Assembly (NCBI GenBank): GCA_022511465.1
Contig: JAFLRM010000003.1
Location: forward strand, 1-64,000
Direction of reading: 5' to 3'
Source of the DNA: Acetatifactor sp.
Lineage (GTDB): Bacteria; Bacillota; Clostridia; Lachnospirales; Lachnospiraceae
Length of the DNA: 64,000 nt
In this document: in pieces, positions 7,925-16,331 of the stretch
Numbering within the stretch: position 1 is the stretch's first letter
How the letters are laid out: every line of letters begins with the position of its first letter
The notes under the pieces: model-generated
Told to the model about the DNA's origin: nothing
The model's input: the letters and a program-made list of their open reading frames with translations, nothing else
The model's database searches: none
Position numbers and translations under genes: made by a program

Positions 7925-8479
7925 TTGTTTGTTATGAACAAGATAATGAAAGAGTTATTCAGCACAGGTTTGTATTTGTTGTGTGTGCTTTGTCTCACTT
8001 ATTTGATGATCACGTTTGTGGGACAGCGAACGGAGGTGGACGGAGAGTCCATGGAGACCACACTCTCTGACGGAGACAACCTGATCGTGGATAAACTGAC
8101 TTATCGGTTTAGCGATCCGAAACGTTTTGACATCATTGTATTTCCCTTTCAGTATCAGGAGGACACCTACTATATTAAGCGGATCATTGGTATGCCGGGA
8201 GAGACTGTACAGATTGATGCAAAAGGAAATATTTACATAGACGGCAAAATTTTGACAGAATCCTACGGCAGGGAAATTATCCGACCTGATACTATCGGTA
8301 TCGCAGCCGAGCCTATCACACTGGGGGAGGATGAGTATTTTGTTATGGGGGACAACCGCAATAACAGCAGTGACAGCCGGACGGAGATCGTAGGGAATGT
8401 TCATCGTGGCGATATTATCGGAAGGGCTTGGGTTCGCATCTGGCCGTTTAGCAAGTTTGGCGTTTTACGGCATCAATAG
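7925..8479 (+). CDS. lepB: Type I signal peptidase (second copy)
   Basis: This is a 184-aa signal peptidase I with an N-terminal membrane helix (about 12-32), catalytic Ser42 in VDGESMETTL, Lys85 in YYIKRIIGMPGE and the box GDNRNNSSDSR. It is closer to the canonical consensus than the copy at 6419. The start is uncertain: TTG at 7925 has GGAAAGG at good spacing, while ATG at 7934 is the alternative. Confidence 0.93.
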   Translation: MFVMNKIMKELFSTGLYLLCVLCLTYLMITFVGQRTEVDGESMETTLSDGDNLIVDKLTYRFSDPKRFDIIVFPFQYQEDTYYIKRIIGMPGETVQIDAKGNIYIDGKILTESYGREIIRPDTIGIAAEPITLGEDEYFVMGDNRNNSSDSRTEIVGNVHRGDIIGRAWVRIWPFSKFGVLRHQ

Positions 8480-8490
8480 AGGAGATGGGT

Positions 8491-9258
8491 ATGAAAAAGA
8501 GTGCAAAAGAGATAAAGGAACAGTTGCAGGCAGCTTGTGAAGATGAGCTGCCTGAATTCATAAGAACTTATGAAAGCGATGAACGTGAGGGCGTGCGAAA
8601 GCTTGTGTGCGCTGCAAGGAAGCGGCTGGAGGCACTTAAGAGGGAGCGTGAGCGCACGGAGAAGCTGAAAGAGTATGAGAGAAAATACGCAGATCTCTCG
8701 TTTATCTGTGGAATTGACGAGGTGGGCAGAGGACCTCTTGCGGGGCCGGTGGTGGCCGGAGCAGTGATCCTGCCAAAGGACTGTGAGATTTTATATATAA
8801 ATGATTCCAAGCAACTCTCCGAAAAAAAGAGAGAGGAGCTTTTTTCTGTGATCGAGAGAGAGGCGGTGGCATGTGCGGTTGGCTACGCGTCTCCAGAGAG
8901 AATTGATGAGATCAATATTTTGCAGGCTACCTATGAGGCCATGCGAGAGGCCATCGGCAAGCTGGATCCTCAACCGGATATCCTGCTAAACGATGCAGTG
9001 ACAATTCCCAAAGTGACGATTCCGCAGGTGCCGATCATCAAGGGGGACGCAAAGAGCATCTCCATCGGGGCAGCCAGCATTTATGCGAAGGTGACCAGAG
9101 ACCGGCTGATGGTGGAGTACGACAAGGTATTTCCTGAGTATGGTTTTGCGGACAACAAAGGCTACGGAAGCGCGGCACACATAGAAGCTCTGAAAAAGTA
9201 TGGGCCGACTCCGATTCACAGAAAAAGCTTTATAGGGAACTTTGTTGGTATTGAATAG
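8491..9258 (+). CDS. rnhB: Ribonuclease HII
   Basis: This 255-aa RNase HII removes ribonucleotides and RNA from RNA-DNA hybrids. It has the catalytic pair D76-E77 in GIDEVGRGPLAGPVVAGAV, NDSKQLSEKKRE and KGYGSAAH, plus the roughly 70-aa helical N-terminal extension common in Firmicutes. ATG 8491 is preferred over 8485 because GAGGAG (8479-8484) would abut the latter. Confidence 0.95.
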   Translation: MKKSAKEIKEQLQAACEDELPEFIRTYESDEREGVRKLVCAARKRLEALKRERERTEKLKEYERKYADLSFICGIDEVGRGPLAGPVVAGAVILPKDCEILYINDSKQLSEKKREELFSVIEREAVACAVGYASPERIDEINILQATYEAMREAIGKLDPQPDILLNDAVTIPKVTIPQVPIIKGDAKSISIGAASIYAKVTRDRLMVEYDKVFPEYGFADNKGYGSAAHIEALKKYGPTPIHRKSFIGNFVGIE

Positions 9259-9285
9259 TTATGAAAATAAAAGGCAGGGAAATGC

Positions 9286-11142
9286 ATGAATTTACGGGTA
9301 TTTAATCAGAAGAGCTACGCATCAAACACAGGCAAGGCATCACAGACGGTAAGTTCAGGGAATACCGGCAGCACCGCATTGCTAAACCGGCAGATCCGCT
9401 CTCTTGCACCGGGACAGACCTTGCAGGGTGAGGTGGTTTCCAGAAACGGCAGTGAGGTACAGATACGGCTTGCAGATGACACGATCATGAATGCCAGGCT
9501 GGATCAGAATATGAATCTTGAGATCGGTAAGAGCATGACCTTTGAAGTGCGCAGCAACGGAAGAGCGCTCACCTTGAGTCCACTTTTTGCCAATGTGGCA
9601 ACGGATGCAAACACGCTGAAAGCGCTGGATATGGCATCCCTTCCCATCAACGAAACGACGGTGGGGATGACACGGCTGCTGATGGAGGCAGGGCTGCCTG
9701 TGGACAAAAATTCGCTGCAGCAGGTGTTTCGGGAGATCATGAGTTTCCCGGATACCGATATTTCCAACATCATAGATCTGCACAAGCTGGGGCTTCCTGT
9801 GACGGACGAAAATGTGACTCAGATCGAATCTTACAAGAATCTGACTTATCAGTTGGTGACGGGGATGAATGATGTGATAGGAGTGTTGCCGGAGACTCTG
9901 TTTGATATGGTACGATCCGGTAATGTGGAAGGCGCAGCAGCGCTCTACGAGGAACTTTTGCAGCTGGTGAGCGGTGAACTCGCAGCTATGGAAGGCGCTG
10001 AGGCGGAGAACGCCGACAGTATGGCAGCGAGCGACTCACTGATGGAAGGAGCGGTTCAGGAGGGCAACACCCAGGAAAAGATAGTGATCACGGAGGGGAA
10101 TTTGCCCTCCGGTGAGATTGCAAATAATGGTGCGGATGGCGCTGTACTGACAGGCGGTGTCTCCCAAGAAGGGGATGCCACAGCACGTGCGCAAGCTATG
10201 TCGCAGGCGGTGGAAGCTTTCGAGATGACAGAAGTATCAGAAGATGCAAAAGCGGCATCGCAGACTGAGCAGACCGGTTTCGGCGAAGCGGTGGATGGGG
10301 CCGGACAAGTGGTGTCGGGAAACCCTAGTTTTGCAGGGATTGACATGAAAGCTTTGATGCAAGAACTTTCTGACATTAGTGTCAAATATTTGAAGCAGCC
10401 GATTCCGGATAATTTGCCTGGCGCGGAGTTATTGAAGATTGCGGGACAGATGCTGGGGCGGAGCATTGCAGAGCACAATGCCGGACTTATGCGGGAACTT
10501 CTCGGCAGTGAGAAACTGCAGGAAGCCTTTCAGAAGGGGATGGAGAGGCTGCTCACTATAGAGCCCGACAAGGTGGGTGAGCCTAAACGTGTGGAGGAAC
10601 TGTATCAGCGTTTAGACAGACAGCTAAAAGGAATTACACAGGCGCTGGAGGATGCCGGTCAGACTTCCACCAAGGCCTATCAGGCTACTGCAAATCTGTC
10701 ACAGAACGTGGATTTTCTTCATCAGCTCAACCAGATTTACACCTATGTACAGCTGCCCCTTAAACTGCAAGATGGAAATGCTCATGGGGATCTCTACGTT
10801 TACACCAACAAGAGAAGTCTTGCAGCCGCAGATGGCAAGATCAGTGCTTTGCTCCACCTGGATATGGAACATCTGGGACCGGTAGATGTCTATGTAGCGA
10901 TGCAGAATGAGAAGGTTAGCACTAACTTTTATGTAAAGGACGATGACATGTTGGACTTTCTCGAAGAGCATATGGATATTTTGACAGAGCGGTTGAAAAA
11001 CAGAGGCTATGACTGCAAGTGCAGCATGCAGGTGCGGGGGGAGAAGGAGACCGAGGAGCAGCCGGAGGGTGGCGTTCACGCACTGCTTGCACAGGAAGGG
11101 CACATGATGCTCGCACAGTATGCCTTTGATGTGAGAGCGTAG
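9286..11142 (+). CDS. FliK-like hook-length control family protein (YlqG-like)
   Basis: This is a 618-aa protein. Residues 1-110 include an OB-like segment; the middle (about 230-345) is Ala/Glu/Gly-rich and low complexity; the C-terminus (about 480-590) resembles the flagellar hook-length control C-terminal domain (LKLQDGNAHGDLYVYTN... then HLGPVDVYVAMQ). It sits between rnhB and an FlhB-like gene, as ylqG-ylqH do in Bacillus. No flagellar structural gene is in the window, so a flagellar role is not assumed; the function of this stand-alone pair is unknown. Confidence 0.75.
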   Translation: MNLRVFNQKSYASNTGKASQTVSSGNTGSTALLNRQIRSLAPGQTLQGEVVSRNGSEVQIRLADDTIMNARLDQNMNLEIGKSMTFEVRSNGRALTLSPLFANVATDANTLKALDMASLPINETTVGMTRLLMEAGLPVDKNSLQQVFREIMSFPDTDISNIIDLHKLGLPVTDENVTQIESYKNLTYQLVTGMNDVIGVLPETLFDMVRSGNVEGAAALYEELLQLVSGELAAMEGAEAENADSMAASDSLMEGAVQEGNTQEKIVITEGNLPSGEIANNGADGAVLTGGVSQEGDATARAQAMSQAVEAFEMTEVSEDAKAASQTEQTGFGEAVDGAGQVVSGNPSFAGIDMKALMQELSDISVKYLKQPIPDNLPGAELLKIAGQMLGRSIAEHNAGLMRELLGSEKLQEAFQKGMERLLTIEPDKVGEPKRVEELYQRLDRQLKGITQALEDAGQTSTKAYQATANLSQNVDFLHQLNQIYTYVQLPLKLQDGNAHGDLYVYTNKRSLAAADGKISALLHLDMEHLGPVDVYVAMQNEKVSTNFYVKDDDMLDFLEEHMDILTERLKNRGYDCKCSMQVRGEKETEEQPEGGVHALLAQEGHMMLAQYAFDVRA

Positions 11143-11155
11143 CGTGAGAATTTGA

Positions 11156-11174
11156 GATCCCGCAAAGCGGGATC
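11156..11174 (+). other. Perfect 8-bp hairpin between the FliK-like and FlhB-like genes
   Basis: GATCCCGC-AAA-GCGGGATC, with no T-run after it. It lies 3 nt before the SD of the next gene, so it may affect processing or translation of that gene rather than terminate transcription. Confidence 0.5.
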
Positions 11175-11186
11175 ATGGAGGGTAGC

Positions 11187-11471
11187 ATGGCACGGGAGAA
11201 GGAGAAAAAGATAAAACAGGCTATTGCGTTGGAGTATGATCCCTCGGAGGATGCGCCCAAGGTCATTGCCAGCGGACGAGGTATTCTGGCGGAGAAGATC
11301 ATAGAGAAAGCGAAAGAGAGCGATGTCCCCATCCACAGGGACGACAAGTTGGCAGAAACCCTGTCAAGACTTGAGATCGGAGAGATGATCCCTCCGGAGT
11401 TGTACGAGGTTGTTGCAGAGATCCTGGTCTTTGTGGATTCCATGGATAAGTTAAAGTCCAAGATAAAGTAA
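11187..11471 (+). CDS. FlhB/YscU-like cytoplasmic domain protein (YlqH-like)
   Basis: This 94-aa protein matches the C-terminal cytoplasmic domain of the export-gate protein FlhB without its membrane part. Typical features are ALEYDPSEDAPKVIASGRG, HRDDKLAETLSRLEIGEMIPPELYEVVAEIL. The NPTH autocleavage site is not present. ATG 11187 is chosen because GGAGGG (11177) gives the right spacing; 11175 overlaps the SD. It is paired with the FliK-like gene upstream. Confidence 0.85.
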   Translation: MAREKEKKIKQAIALEYDPSEDAPKVIASGRGILAEKIIEKAKESDVPIHRDDKLAETLSRLEIGEMIPPELYEVVAEILVFVDSMDKLKSKIK

Positions 11472-11490
11472 GGTAAAGGGGCGGGGACAT

Positions 11491-11856
11491 ATGAATGGAA
11501 GACAGATCGGCGCTGAGAAAGAGCAGCTTGCCGCGGATTATCTGGCCGCGCAGGGCGTGAGGATCGTGGAGCGAAATTTCCAAAGTAGAAAAGGAGAGAT
11601 TGACCTTGTAGGATACCACGGAAAATATCTGGTATTTGTGGAGGTAAAGTATCGCAGCAACAAGAAAAATGGAACTGCAAAAGAGGCGGTGGATCATAGA
11701 AAGCAGCAAAAAATCTGTCAGGTGGCGGATTATTATCGATATCTGCACAGGCTGGGAGAGGATTGTTTTATTCGATATGATGTGGTGGCGATCCAAGGGG
11801 AGGAAATCGTCTGGATCCAAAATGCGTTTCCCCACATTGGAAAAGGAAGAGTATAG
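11491..11856 (+). CDS. YraN/UPF0102 family endonuclease-like protein
   Basis: This 121-aa protein is of the UPF0102 family, with a PD-(D/E)xK-like fold signature (GEIDLVGYHGKYLVFVEVKYR split across the usual D...ExK). It is often encoded near rnhB. The family is predicted to be a Holliday-junction-resolvase-like nuclease, but its biochemical role is not firmly established. The ATG has an upstream GGGG/GGGAC SD. Confidence 0.9.
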   Translation: MNGRQIGAEKEQLAADYLAAQGVRIVERNFQSRKGEIDLVGYHGKYLVFVEVKYRSNKKNGTAKEAVDHRKQQKICQVADYYRYLHRLGEDCFIRYDVVAIQGEEIVWIQNAFPHIGKGRV

Positions 11857-11870
11857 AAAGGGTTTTAACC

Positions 11871-12818
11871 ATGTATCAGATCAGGCGTGCAATAAGGAGT
11901 GAAGGAGAGGTGATCCGGCAAAATGAGTTTCCCGTTGGTGATCCGACGTTAGAGTATCTCACCTTTCCTCTTTTAGAGCGGACGGAGGTGGTAAAGCATC
12001 TCTTCACCACCAGATTAGGCGGTACAAGTCGTGGTATATTCAGCACCATGAATCTGAGCTTTCACAGAGGTGACGATGAGAAATGTGTGCTGGAAAACTA
12101 CCGGAGAATTGGTCAGGTGTTGGGAATCCGACTGGAGAATATGGTGCTGTCACAGCAGACCCACACCACAAACATCCGGACTGTGACCGATGAGGATGCC
12201 GGAAAGGGTATTACAAAACCTCTGGATTATGATAACATAGACGGACTTGTCACCAATGTGGAAGGGCTTGCGCTCGTCACCTCCTATGCGGACTGTGTCC
12301 CGCTTTATTTTGTGGATCCCATAAAGCGTGTCATAGGGCTGGCACATTCAGGGTGGCGTGGCACGGTAGAACGGATGGGGGCGCACATGGTAGCGCACAT
12401 GAGTAAAGAGTTTGGATGTGATCCGAAAGATATCCGTGCGGCCATCGGTCCTTCCATCTGTCAGGATTGTTATGAGGTCAGTGAGGATGTGGCGGAGCGC
12501 TTCTTGGATGCATTTGCAGGGGAAATTTCAGAGGATGAAAAAATGCAGCGCGAACCGGAGCAGTGTAGTTTCCTGGGCGGCACAAATGGAAAATATCGCC
12601 ACATGGTGGAGCCCGGAGTAGAGCCGGGGAAATACCAGCTGGATCTGTGGCGTGCCAACCTTATGGTGCTCCGGTCGGCAGGAATAACTCCTGACCACAT
12701 TGCGGTGACGGATATCTGCACCTGTCACAATCCGGAATACCTTTTTTCTCATCGGGCCAGTCAGGGCAGACGGGGGAATCTATGTGCATTTTTATTGCTT
12801 TTGCCAGCAGAAATGTAA
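11871..12818 (+). CDS. pgeF: PgeF/LACC1-type purine nucleoside phosphorylase (YfiH family)
   Basis: This 315-aa protein has the YfiH metal site: His in QQTHT, Cys in ADCVPLYF and His in AHSGWRG. Members show purine nucleoside phosphorylase/adenosine deaminase activity, and the E. coli member acts as a peptidoglycan-editing factor. It is the last gene of the long operon. The residue 1-25 extension is less conserved, so a later start is possible. Confidence 0.9.
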   Translation: MYQIRRAIRSEGEVIRQNEFPVGDPTLEYLTFPLLERTEVVKHLFTTRLGGTSRGIFSTMNLSFHRGDDEKCVLENYRRIGQVLGIRLENMVLSQQTHTTNIRTVTDEDAGKGITKPLDYDNIDGLVTNVEGLALVTSYADCVPLYFVDPIKRVIGLAHSGWRGTVERMGAHMVAHMSKEFGCDPKDIRAAIGPSICQDCYEVSEDVAERFLDAFAGEISEDEKMQREPEQCSFLGGTNGKYRHMVEPGVEPGKYQLDLWRANLMVLRSAGITPDHIAVTDICTCHNPEYLFSHRASQGRRGNLCAFLLLLPAEM

Positions 12819-12875
12819 ATTTGGATGGTATTAAAAAAAATAAATGGATTTCTAAGTAAATATTAATAAATTTTT

Positions 12876-12884
12876 TGGTATACT
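12876..12884 (+). promoter_or_regulatory. Extended -10 promoter for the two-component genes
   Basis: TGG-TATACT (12876-12884); the -35 is weak (GTAAAT, about 12856-12861). It sits in an A/T-rich 120-bp gap before the response regulator. Confidence 0.5.
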
Positions 12885-12941
12885 TTAAATAGTTTTTGGT
12901 TTAATAGACCCGAAGGAAAAATAAAAAGTGGGAGGCTAACG

Positions 12942-13634
12942 ATGGCGAATATATTGGTTTGTGACGATGACAAGGAGATCGTTGATGCGATAGAGATCTA
13001 TTTGAGCCAGGATGGCTACCATATTTTTAAAGCGTACGATGGGGAACAGGCTCTTGCGCTTTTACAGAATGAGGATATCCATCTGTTGATAATGGATGTG
13101 ATGATGCCCAAACTCGACGGTATCCGGGCAACGCTAAAGATCCGTGAAAACAGCAGCATACCGATCATCATCCTGTCGGCCAAGTCCGAAGACACGGATA
13201 AGATCTTAGGGCTGAATATCGGGGCGGACGACTACATTACCAAGCCGTTCAACCCTCTGGAACTGGCGGCCAGAGTTAAGTCTAATCTGCGCAGATACAC
13301 TTCCCTTGGTAGTTTAAGTCAGGAAAACAAGGCGATTTACCAAGTGGGTGGGCTTGTGCTCAACGATGATACCAAACAGGTGACGGTGGATGATGAGCTG
13401 GTGAAGATGACACCTATAGAGTACAATATTTTATTACTGCTTATGAAGAATCAAGGGAAAGTATTTTCTATCAATCAGATCTATGAGAGCATCTGGAATG
13501 AGGATGCCATCGGCGCCGACAACACAGTGGCAGTGCATATCCGCCATATTCGGGAGAAAATCGAGATCAATCCCAAGGAGCCGCGGTATCTGAAAGTGGT
13601 ATGGGGAGTGGGATACAAAATTGATGGACAGTAA
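12942..13634 (+). CDS. OmpR/PhoB-family response regulator
   Basis: This 230-aa protein has a receiver domain (1-120; acidic D9-D10, phospho-acceptor D52 in LIMDVMMP, Lys101 in YITKPF) and a winged-helix DNA-binding domain (about 130-229). The SD GGGAGG precedes the ATG. It is 12 bp before its partner kinase. The target genes are not evident from neighbours. Confidence 0.95.
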   Translation: MANILVCDDDKEIVDAIEIYLSQDGYHIFKAYDGEQALALLQNEDIHLLIMDVMMPKLDGIRATLKIRENSSIPIIILSAKSEDTDKILGLNIGADDYITKPFNPLELAARVKSNLRRYTSLGSLSQENKAIYQVGGLVLNDDTKQVTVDDELVKMTPIEYNILLLLMKNQGKVFSINQIYESIWNEDAIGADNTVAVHIRHIREKIEINPKEPRYLKVVWGVGYKIDGQ

Positions 13635-13646
13635 AGAGGAATATGT

Positions 13647-16319
13647 ATGAATAAAGTATCCTTAAAGCGTTTTGGCTTAGAACTGCTGGAACATTTGATC
13701 GCGGGGGCGATTCTGATCGCTGTGGCGGCCATGTTATTTAATTCTCATATCAGTGTGCGCTCTATCAGTGAGGAGGCTCACACCTACACCTTCGATCCGC
13801 TGAATACGGACTCCCTTTTTGAGGATACCCAGGTGTTTCATGATATCCTATATACCGCGGTGGCTGATATCACCAGTCTGGCGGTGTTTCGGGAGGAGAT
13901 GGAGATAAATGGTGGATTTCGCCCTGACAAGAGGATCAGTGTGACTGAGTACGCTGCCAAGGTGGATCCGGCAAACGATTGTTCCGTGACGGCAATCTAT
14001 GAGTTGGACGATCTGATCAACTGGGGAAAGTTCGGCGTGGAGTACAACAACAGATCCTTTAGTATTTCTGACTTTGTGAACTATTTTAGGCCGGCGACCG
14101 CTCCGGAAAATTTTGCGCTGGATGAAAACGGAGAGCTTTATTTTGTGGGTTTTCTGACAGGTGAGGAAAGTGAGACGGCACAGGAGCCTTCCTTCTCTGA
14201 AGAGTTTCTCACTGTATACGAGAGCTACACGGAAGAACAGCTGGAGGATATGGTCTATTATGACATTATGGCGCAGTTCCCGGCGGGAGAACTCAATGTT
14301 GTCCGTGAGGAGGACGGTACCTTTCTGGTATATGTACCCATGTTGATCTGCCGTTATGGTACGGTGGACGGGGTGCAGCAGTTGTCCACTTACGCGGACA
14401 ATTGGGTAGACTATCTGCAGCTTCAGGATAATTTGGTGTTGGCAATTGAAAAGCTGACCTCTCATTATCAGCAGTATGTGACTGGTATGGAGCTGTATGC
14501 GGAGGGGAGTAGTAATATCAAATATGTGATCCGCAGGATGGAAGAGGATGGACAGACCATTACCTACACCAACGATGCGGACCGGGCGTACTATTCCGAT
14601 AACGAGCTGGCAGACTACTTCTATTCCGAATTTCACAAATACTTTGTCTATTACCCGGATACTTTGGAATTTACGGGGAATGCAGGCCTGACAGAGGCGG
14701 ATCTCTACAGCTTTATGAACGATGAGTATGCTTACGCCTATCAAGGGGATACCCATATCTGGATGGGAGTGGACACTGGTTATCCTGTGGAGGGGGATGC
14801 TTTCTACAACGCACATGTGGTGTTTGAGAGGATTGTGCCAAATAGTACTCAGATTGTCCTGCTGATCGCTGTCATGGTCTTGATCTGGCTGGGACTGGGA
14901 ATTTACCTGACCGCAGACACAGGTGTGTTTTACGATGAAGAGGGAGAGCGACTTTATCACCTGAATGCTTTTGATCATATTTGGACAGAGATCATGCTGC
15001 TTGCGGGAGTAGGACTGTACTATCTGGCGCGCAGGGGCATTATCTTTTTGATGGATGTGGCAAACGCTGTGTACAATAGCCATACGGAAATGATGGGGAT
15101 GAGTCTGGACCGGCTGTATGAATATGGTACTTTCGGTTTGTACGGTTTTTTGGCGAGCCTTTCCCTTGGTATTGTATGGTTTAGTCTGGTGCGGAGACTT
15201 CGTGCCAGAAGTCTGTGGAAGGACAGTTTCTGCCACTGGATCCTTCAGTGCTTGCGGAAAGCGACCAACTTTGTATTTTATCATAGGAACGCAGCGATCA
15301 GTATTCTGGTGTCCTACAACCTCTTTCTTCTGATCAATTTGTTGGGGCTTTTTCTTGCATGGATCCTGCGGGAGAGAGGAGACTGGGCGACTGCGTCGAT
15401 CGTTTTGGCAATGGTAGTGTTTGACGGAACCATTGGGGTGATCTTATTTCGACATGGTGCAGGACAGACCGATATCGTGGATGGAATCAATCGGATACGA
15501 AACGGTGAGGTGGATTACAAGTTGGATCTTGACACTTTGAGTGGTGTCAACCGGGAGATGGCAGACGCAGTGAACAATATCGGTGAGGGTATTCGGAAGG
15601 CAGTGGACACCAGTATGAGGGACGAGCAGATGAAGTCTGATCTGATCACCAATGTGTCCCATGATATCAAGACACCTCTGACCTCCATCGTAAATTATGT
15701 GGATCTTCTGGGAAGACTTGACATTCAGGAGGAGCCTGCTAAGAGTTACATCGCGGTGCTGGACAGTAAGGCGCAGCGCTTGAAGCAGTTGACGGATGAT
15801 CTGGTGGAGGCATCGAAGATTTCCTCCGGAAACATTGTGCTGAACACAGAGAAATTGAATTTCACAGAGCTGTTAAATCAAACTATTGGAGAATTTTCTG
15901 AGAAACTGAAGGAGCGTAAGCTGTCAGTAGTCTTTGAGGATGCCAATATACCGGCCTGGATCTACGCGGACAGCCGCAGAATGTGGCGGATCGTGGAAAA
16001 TCTCTTCTACAATATCTGTAAATATGCGCTGGAGGGAACCAGAGTGTATCTGGAGATGACGGTAGAGGATGGACAGATTGAGGCTTCCATCAAGAATATC
16101 TCAGAGCGACAGATGAATATGCGGGGGGATGAACTGACAGAGCGATTTATTCGCGGAGATAGCTCCAGAACTACGGAAGGCAGCGGCCTGGGACTGTTTA
16201 TCGCCAAAAGTCTGACGCAGGTACAGGGCGGCACCTTTGAGATCCAGCTGGACGGAGATCTGTTTAAGGTGGTGCTGACCTTCCCGGAGTATCAAGAGTT
16301 AGAAAAGGACGAAACATGA
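13647..16319 (+). CDS. Large multi-pass sensor histidine kinase
   Basis: This is an 890-aa kinase. An N-terminal membrane helix (about 14-33) is followed by roughly 355 residues outside the membrane with no family I recognise, rich in Tyr and acidic residues. A block of about five membrane helices follows (about 395-600). Next are a HAMP-like linker, HisKA with H672 in NVSHDIKTPLTS, and HATPase with a G box GSGLGLFIA. Most partners of OmpR-type regulators are 450-600 aa, so the sensor is unusually large. It ends 12 bp before the convergent prs stop. Confidence 0.92.
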   Translation: MNKVSLKRFGLELLEHLIAGAILIAVAAMLFNSHISVRSISEEAHTYTFDPLNTDSLFEDTQVFHDILYTAVADITSLAVFREEMEINGGFRPDKRISVTEYAAKVDPANDCSVTAIYELDDLINWGKFGVEYNNRSFSISDFVNYFRPATAPENFALDENGELYFVGFLTGEESETAQEPSFSEEFLTVYESYTEEQLEDMVYYDIMAQFPAGELNVVREEDGTFLVYVPMLICRYGTVDGVQQLSTYADNWVDYLQLQDNLVLAIEKLTSHYQQYVTGMELYAEGSSNIKYVIRRMEEDGQTITYTNDADRAYYSDNELADYFYSEFHKYFVYYPDTLEFTGNAGLTEADLYSFMNDEYAYAYQGDTHIWMGVDTGYPVEGDAFYNAHVVFERIVPNSTQIVLLIAVMVLIWLGLGIYLTADTGVFYDEEGERLYHLNAFDHIWTEIMLLAGVGLYYLARRGIIFLMDVANAVYNSHTEMMGMSLDRLYEYGTFGLYGFLASLSLGIVWFSLVRRLRARSLWKDSFCHWILQCLRKATNFVFYHRNAAISILVSYNLFLLINLLGLFLAWILRERGDWATASIVLAMVVFDGTIGVILFRHGAGQTDIVDGINRIRNGEVDYKLDLDTLSGVNREMADAVNNIGEGIRKAVDTSMRDEQMKSDLITNVSHDIKTPLTSIVNYVDLLGRLDIQEEPAKSYIAVLDSKAQRLKQLTDDLVEASKISSGNIVLNTEKLNFTELLNQTIGEFSEKLKERKLSVVFEDANIPAWIYADSRRMWRIVENLFYNICKYALEGTRVYLEMTVEDGQIEASIKNISERQMNMRGDELTERFIRGDSSRTTEGSGLGLFIAKSLTQVQGGTFEIQLDGDLFKVVLTFPEYQELEKDET

Positions 16320-16331
16320 GATGATCGAACG

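Noticed and set aside
9286-11471. Part of a flagellar operon
   Set aside because: Only two distant FliK/FlhB-like genes are here and the order matches the ylqG-ylqH housekeeping context.
13848-15284. Long minus-strand reading frame of 478 codons
   Set aside because: It lies wholly opposite the sensor kinase gene, with no SD and low-complexity His/Gln-rich translation typical of a shadow frame.
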